A DNA stretch of 9,205 nucleotides from positions 1 to 9,205 of the forward strand of contig JAJZWN010000055.1 in NCBI GenBank assembly GCA_021846695.1, written 5' to 3'. The DNA comes from Thermoplasmata archaeon (lineage in GTDB: Archaea > Thermoplasmatota > Thermoplasmata > Thermoplasmatales > Thermoplasmataceae). The translations under genes were made by a program, and so were the position numbers. The number at the start of each line of letters is the position of its first letter. The first letter of the stretch is position 1. Below are positions 6,611 to 9,205 of this stretch, in pieces. The notes under the pieces are model-generated. The model searched no databases. It had not been told where the DNA came from and saw only the letters and a program-made list of their open reading frames with translations.

Positions 6611-7330
6611 GTGAAAGATATATATGTCGATAAAATTCAGGCAATACGCGAATTTTTAAAGGAAAAAATAGGAGAAAAACATGCAGTTCTGGGAATAAGT
6701 TCCGGGATAGACAGTTCCCTTGTGCTTACATTGCTGGTAACATCCATTGACAGGAATAAAATAAAGGCCATATTCATGCCGGATAAATACACAAAACCGG
6801 ATGACTATGAAGATATTAAGAAACTTTCAGAATCAACCGGTTTAGATATCATTACTGTAAATATAGAAAGCGTACTTGAATCATACAGAGCATTACTTAA
6901 CACCTCTGATAAAAAACTTGAAGGAAACATAAGGTCCAGAATCAGGGCAAACATACTTTATTACCACGCTAATTTGCTGGGAGGGCTTGTAATAGGAACA
7001 ACAAACAGGACAGAATACTTACTCGGTTACTACACAAAGTATGGTGATGGTGCCTGTGATATTGAACCCATTGAAGGGATTTTCAAAACAGATGTGTGGA
7101 AAATTGCATCCATTCTAAAAGTTCCACAATCCATAATAGAAAAAAAGCCATCCGCAGGCCTGTGGGAAAATCAATACGATGAGGATGAACTGAAAATGGA
7201 TTACCATGAAATAGATATGATACTTTCGGATATATTTGATAATCATACGCTTAATGGAAAATATGAAAAACTCATGGAACTATACCTGAAATCAATGCAC
7301 AAAAGAGAACTCCCAAAGGCTATGAATTGA
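6611..7330 (+). CDS. nadE: NH3-dependent NAD+ synthetase (NadE)
   Basis: This enzyme adenylates deamido-NAD+ with ATP and amidates it with ammonia to give NAD+, the last step of NAD synthesis. At 239 residues it is only the synthetase domain; no nitrilase-type glutaminase domain is present, so it should use free NH3. The PP-loop is GISSGIDSS (28-36), where the family usually has SGG; Ser31 replaces the first glycine. Later hallmarks are GNIRSRIRANILYYHAN (105-121), VIGTTNRTEYLLGYYTKYGDGACDIEPI (127-154, key residues T-N-R-T-E and K-Y-G-D) and KPSAGLWENQYDEDELKMDY (179-198). The start codon is GTG, supported by a TATA box 26 bp upstream. It is followed after 1 nt by an antiporter gene and probably shares its mRNA. 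Confidence 0.96.
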   Translation: MKDIYVDKIQAIREFLKEKIGEKHAVLGISSGIDSSLVLTLLVTSIDRNKIKAIFMPDKYTKPDDYEDIKKLSESTGLDIITVNIESVLESYRALLNTSDKKLEGNIRSRIRANILYYHANLLGGLVIGTTNRTEYLLGYYTKYGDGACDIEPIEGIFKTDVWKIASILKVPQSIIEKKPSAGLWENQYDEDELKMDYHEIDMILSDIFDNHTLNGKYEKLMELYLKSMHKRELPKAMN

Positions 7331-7331
7331 G

Positions 7332-8618
7332 ATGATTATTTCCCCGGTCACATATGATTATTATGAAATAAGCTTCATATTGATTGTTGCGGCTTTTTCC
7401 ATACCTATATCTAGAAAAGCTTCAATGGTTTATATACCAATACTCATAGTAATGGGATTAATTTTCGGCCCTTTGCTGGGATTCATAAAGCATAGTTTTG
7501 CAATATACATGTTATCATCCTTTGCCACCATAGGCGTAGGAATGCTGGGGTTGGTGATTATCCTGTATTATGAGTCACATAATTTCAGCCCACGCATCCT
7601 GAGAAAATATTTTTACAAGATCGCAGCTCTGGACACAGTGGGTATGATTGTCACTGCGGTGGGTGCGGGAATATTTTTCTCATTATTGACAGGGGCACCT
7701 ATGATTGTAGGTTTTATATTTGGAGCCATAATATCTCCAACAGACCCTGCATCCCTCATTCCAACATTCAAAAAACTGAATATTAGGGACGATATCTCCG
7801 GGACACTGATAGGTGAAAGCCTTTTTAATGATCCACTTAGTATTATTCTTTTAAGCATCGGCATAGGAATTCTCGCCCCAAATGTTTCCTACTCATCTTT
7901 TTTCACATTGCTTACGTCCCATGTTGGGCTTTTACTGGGTTCCAGCTCTTTCCTGTTGCTTGAAATTGTTATACCTGCGGCGGTTGGAATTACCTTTGGA
8001 TTTTTTATAATTTACCTTAACAAATATTTTAATTTTGAATCGCTGTTGATTGCACTCACACTGGGTATAGTACTGTTCGAATTCACATCCCTTGAAGCAG
8101 CTGGTATAACACCGTTCCCTGCAATAATTGCCACAGGGGCAATAGTTGGAAATTTTTCTGATAAAAGTATATTCTGGAACAGGGAAACAAACTTTAATGA
8201 AAATCTTTCATTTATGGCACAATCTATAATATTTATACTGCTCGGTAGCATACTTACCAGAACCCAGATATTCAACTATATTATATTCGGATTTATTATT
8301 TCACTTATAGTAATATTTGTTGTAAGGCCTGTTGCCGTATTCATTTCAATAGGACTGGCAAATATGGGAAAGAACACCATAAAATTTGATACAAGGACAA
8401 AGGCATTTATGTCACTGGTAGGACCCAGGGGGGTGGTGCCGGTGGTTCTTTCAACAGTCCCATTTGTACTTGGGCAGGCAAACCATATCCCGCTTCTAAT
8501 AGAATACGGGACAATAATTTATGCCTCTGTTTCATTTGTCGTCCTTATATCAATAATATTGCAGACCATTTATGTCCCCTATGCTGGCAGGCTGCTTCTG
8601 GGAGAAAGAAAACATTAA
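7332..8618 (+). CDS. CPA1-family Na+(K+)/H+ antiporter
   Basis: This is a 428-residue membrane protein with about 12-13 hydrophobic segments. It exchanges a cation for protons across the membrane and is probably a NhaP-like member of the monovalent cation:proton antiporter-1 family. The core ion-binding motifs are present: AIISPTDPAS (132-141, Thr136-Asp137) and GESLFNDP (161-168, Asn166-Asp167, the ND pair expected of electroneutral carriers). GPRGVVP follows at 364-370 with the conserved Arg366. There is no C-terminal regulatory (TrkA-type) domain. The ATG lies 1 nt after the nadE stop codon, with no clear Shine-Dalgarno sequence, so translation is probably coupled to nadE by re-initiation. 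In an acidophile the role is likely cytoplasmic pH or Na+/K+ balance; which cation is used cannot be told. Confidence 0.93.
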   Translation: MIISPVTYDYYEISFILIVAAFSIPISRKASMVYIPILIVMGLIFGPLLGFIKHSFAIYMLSSFATIGVGMLGLVIILYYESHNFSPRILRKYFYKIAALDTVGMIVTAVGAGIFFSLLTGAPMIVGFIFGAIISPTDPASLIPTFKKLNIRDDISGTLIGESLFNDPLSIILLSIGIGILAPNVSYSSFFTLLTSHVGLLLGSSSFLLLEIVIPAAVGITFGFFIIYLNKYFNFESLLIALTLGIVLFEFTSLEAAGITPFPAIIATGAIVGNFSDKSIFWNRETNFNENLSFMAQSIIFILLGSILTRTQIFNYIIFGFIISLIVIFVVRPVAVFISIGLANMGKNTIKFDTRTKAFMSLVGPRGVVPVVLSTVPFVLGQANHIPLLIEYGTIIYASVSFVVLISIILQTIYVPYAGRLLLGERKH

Positions 8619-8626
8619 TAGGATAA

Positions 8627-8634
8627 AATTTATA
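8627..8634 (+). promoter_or_regulatory. TATA box of tRNA-Ala
   Basis: AATTTATA is centred about 28 bp before the first tRNA base, in the 40-bp gap after the antiporter stop codon. The tRNA therefore need not depend on read-through from nadE. Confidence 0.6.
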
Positions 8635-8658
8635 CTGGATATGGCAATACAGCAATCA

Positions 8659-8730
8659 GGGCTCATAGATCAGCGGTAGATCGCTTCCTTGGCATGGAAG
8701 AGGGCAGGGGTTCAAATCCCCTTGAGTCCA
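8659..8730 (+). tRNA. tRNA-Ala (anticodon GGC)
   Basis: A complete 72-nt cloverleaf is present. The acceptor stem GGGCTCA pairs with TGAGTCC and the discriminator is A. The third pair is G-U (8661/8727), the classic G3-U70 identity element of alanine tRNA. The D-stem is GATC/GATC. The anticodon stem CTTCC/GGAAG surrounds TTGGCAT, with anticodon GGC at 8691-8693. The T-arm is AGGGG-TTCAAAT-CCCCT. The 3' end is followed by TTA, so no CCA is encoded. Its 3' part is shared with the end of an integrase gene on the other strand. Confidence 0.97.
8706..8730. other. probable attachment site (att) in the tRNA-Ala 3' end
   Basis: The T-arm and 3' acceptor strand of tRNA-Ala form the junction with an integrase gene. 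The integrase stop codon lies in the T-loop (8712-8714), so the genes overlap by 19 nt. Integrases of archaeal plasmids and viruses commonly use tRNA 3' ends as att sites and lie beside them, and the integrated element rebuilds the tRNA. The exact core cannot be set without the second copy, which should lie beyond the window to the right. Confidence 0.65.
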
Positions 8731-9205
8731 TTAGCAATGTCACAGGGTTTGGAAGATTTGAACATGGAAGATTCATTGTAAAATTTTATAGATTTGCTTC
8801 TAATCCTTTCTAATGCTTCTTCTGTGTTCATCATGGAATATATTCCTGTTGTAGCTAAATCCTCATGGCCCAGCATTTGCCTGAGGCTTTCCAAATCTAT
8901 GTCATTTTTAATCATATTATGTGCATATGTATGCCTGCATTTATGCCAGCTGAATTCATTTATACCTGTCTTTTTCTTAATATCCTGGAGTTACCTTTCC
9001 TTTCTTGGTTGTGAATAGGTATGGCATATCGTTGTTATTTCTAATGAATGAGTAATCCATTATTACCTTCCTAGTATTGTCATCTAAAAACACATCCCTG
9101 CTCTTTTCACCTTTTCCATAATTTACAGTTAAAAAATTATTATGTATGTCTTCTACTTTTATATTGCATATTTCGGATCTTCTTAAACCTGTATTAAGGG
9201 CAAGC
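8712..9205 (-). pseudogene. tyrosine recombinase (integrase), C-terminal part, frameshifted
   Basis: The catalytic domain of a phage/plasmid-type tyrosine recombinase is visible; its N-terminal part lies outside the window. In one frame (9204 down to about 8992, 71 codons) are LALNTGLRRSEI with catalytic Arg at 9181-9183 and the beta-hairpin GKGEKSRDV. In the next frame (8990 down to 8712, 92 codons plus stop) are WHKCRHTYAHN (H at 8943-8945, R at 8934-8936), LGHEDLATTGIYS with His at 8865-8867, and the nucleophile Tyr at 8838-8840. The switch must fall within 8978-8993: the upper frame meets a stop at 8977-8979 and the lower one at 8991-8993. The net change is one extra base (or two missing). 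All catalytic residues survive, so this is either a recently broken gene, a sequencing error, or less likely a recoded gene. The last codons are read from the antisense of tRNA-Ala. Confidence 0.85.

Noticed and set aside
8794..9018. 74-codon plus-strand frame at the right end
   Set aside because: It is antisense to the integrase catalytic domain, which carries the full R-HxxR-H-Y set, and is therefore a shadow.
1..9205. CRISPR array, insertion sequence or defence gene cluster
   Set aside because: I see no regularly spaced repeats, transposase frame, Cas motif or known defence domain in any frame. The only mobile-element signal is the integrase at the right edge.

Overview
The window looks like chromosomal DNA of a thermoacidophilic archaeon of the Thermoplasmatales (Ferroplasma/Acidiplasma/Picrophilus-like). 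This is inferred from four things: a secreted thermopsin (peptidase family A5, typical of acid-loving archaea), AT-rich DNA, TATA boxes that sit about 25 bp upstream of start codons with no room for a Shine-Dalgarno sequence (leaderless transcripts), and archaeal-type tRNAs without an encoded CCA end. Species cannot be fixed from the sequence alone.

Layout. 1-345: tRNA-Asp(GTC) and a small two-helix membrane protein, both on the minus strand. 346-1740: hemA (glutamyl-tRNA reductase) on the plus strand, ending in an AT-only bidirectional terminator shared with the convergent thermopsin gene. 1743-4136: the thermopsin gene on the minus strand and its promoter. 4137-4481: a small helix-turn-helix-like protein of unknown role, divergent from thermopsin. 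4495-6221: a two-gene minus-strand operon, a DUF3311 small membrane protein followed with a 1-nt overlap by a sodium:solute-symporter-family permease resembling monocarboxylate (MctP-type) transporters. 6222-6610: a very AT-rich divergent promoter region. 6611-8618: a plus-strand operon of NH3-dependent NAD+ synthetase (nadE) and a CPA1-type Na+(K+)/H+ antiporter, 1 nt apart. 8659-8730: tRNA-Ala(GGC). 8712-9205: the C-terminal part of a tyrosine recombinase on the minus strand, whose 3' end overlaps the tRNA by 19 nt and whose reading frame is broken once.

How the parts fit. Most of the window is ordinary housekeeping and transport: tetrapyrrole synthesis, NAD synthesis, cation/proton exchange, organic-acid-type uptake, and extracellular proteolysis at low pH. 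The right edge is different. The integrase fused to the 3' end of tRNA-Ala marks one boundary of an integrated mobile element that continues beyond the window. I see no clear new biological system. The items most worth a second look are the integrase/tRNA junction with its frameshift, the uncharacterised HTH gene facing thermopsin, and a 14-bp palindrome upstream of the transporter promoter.
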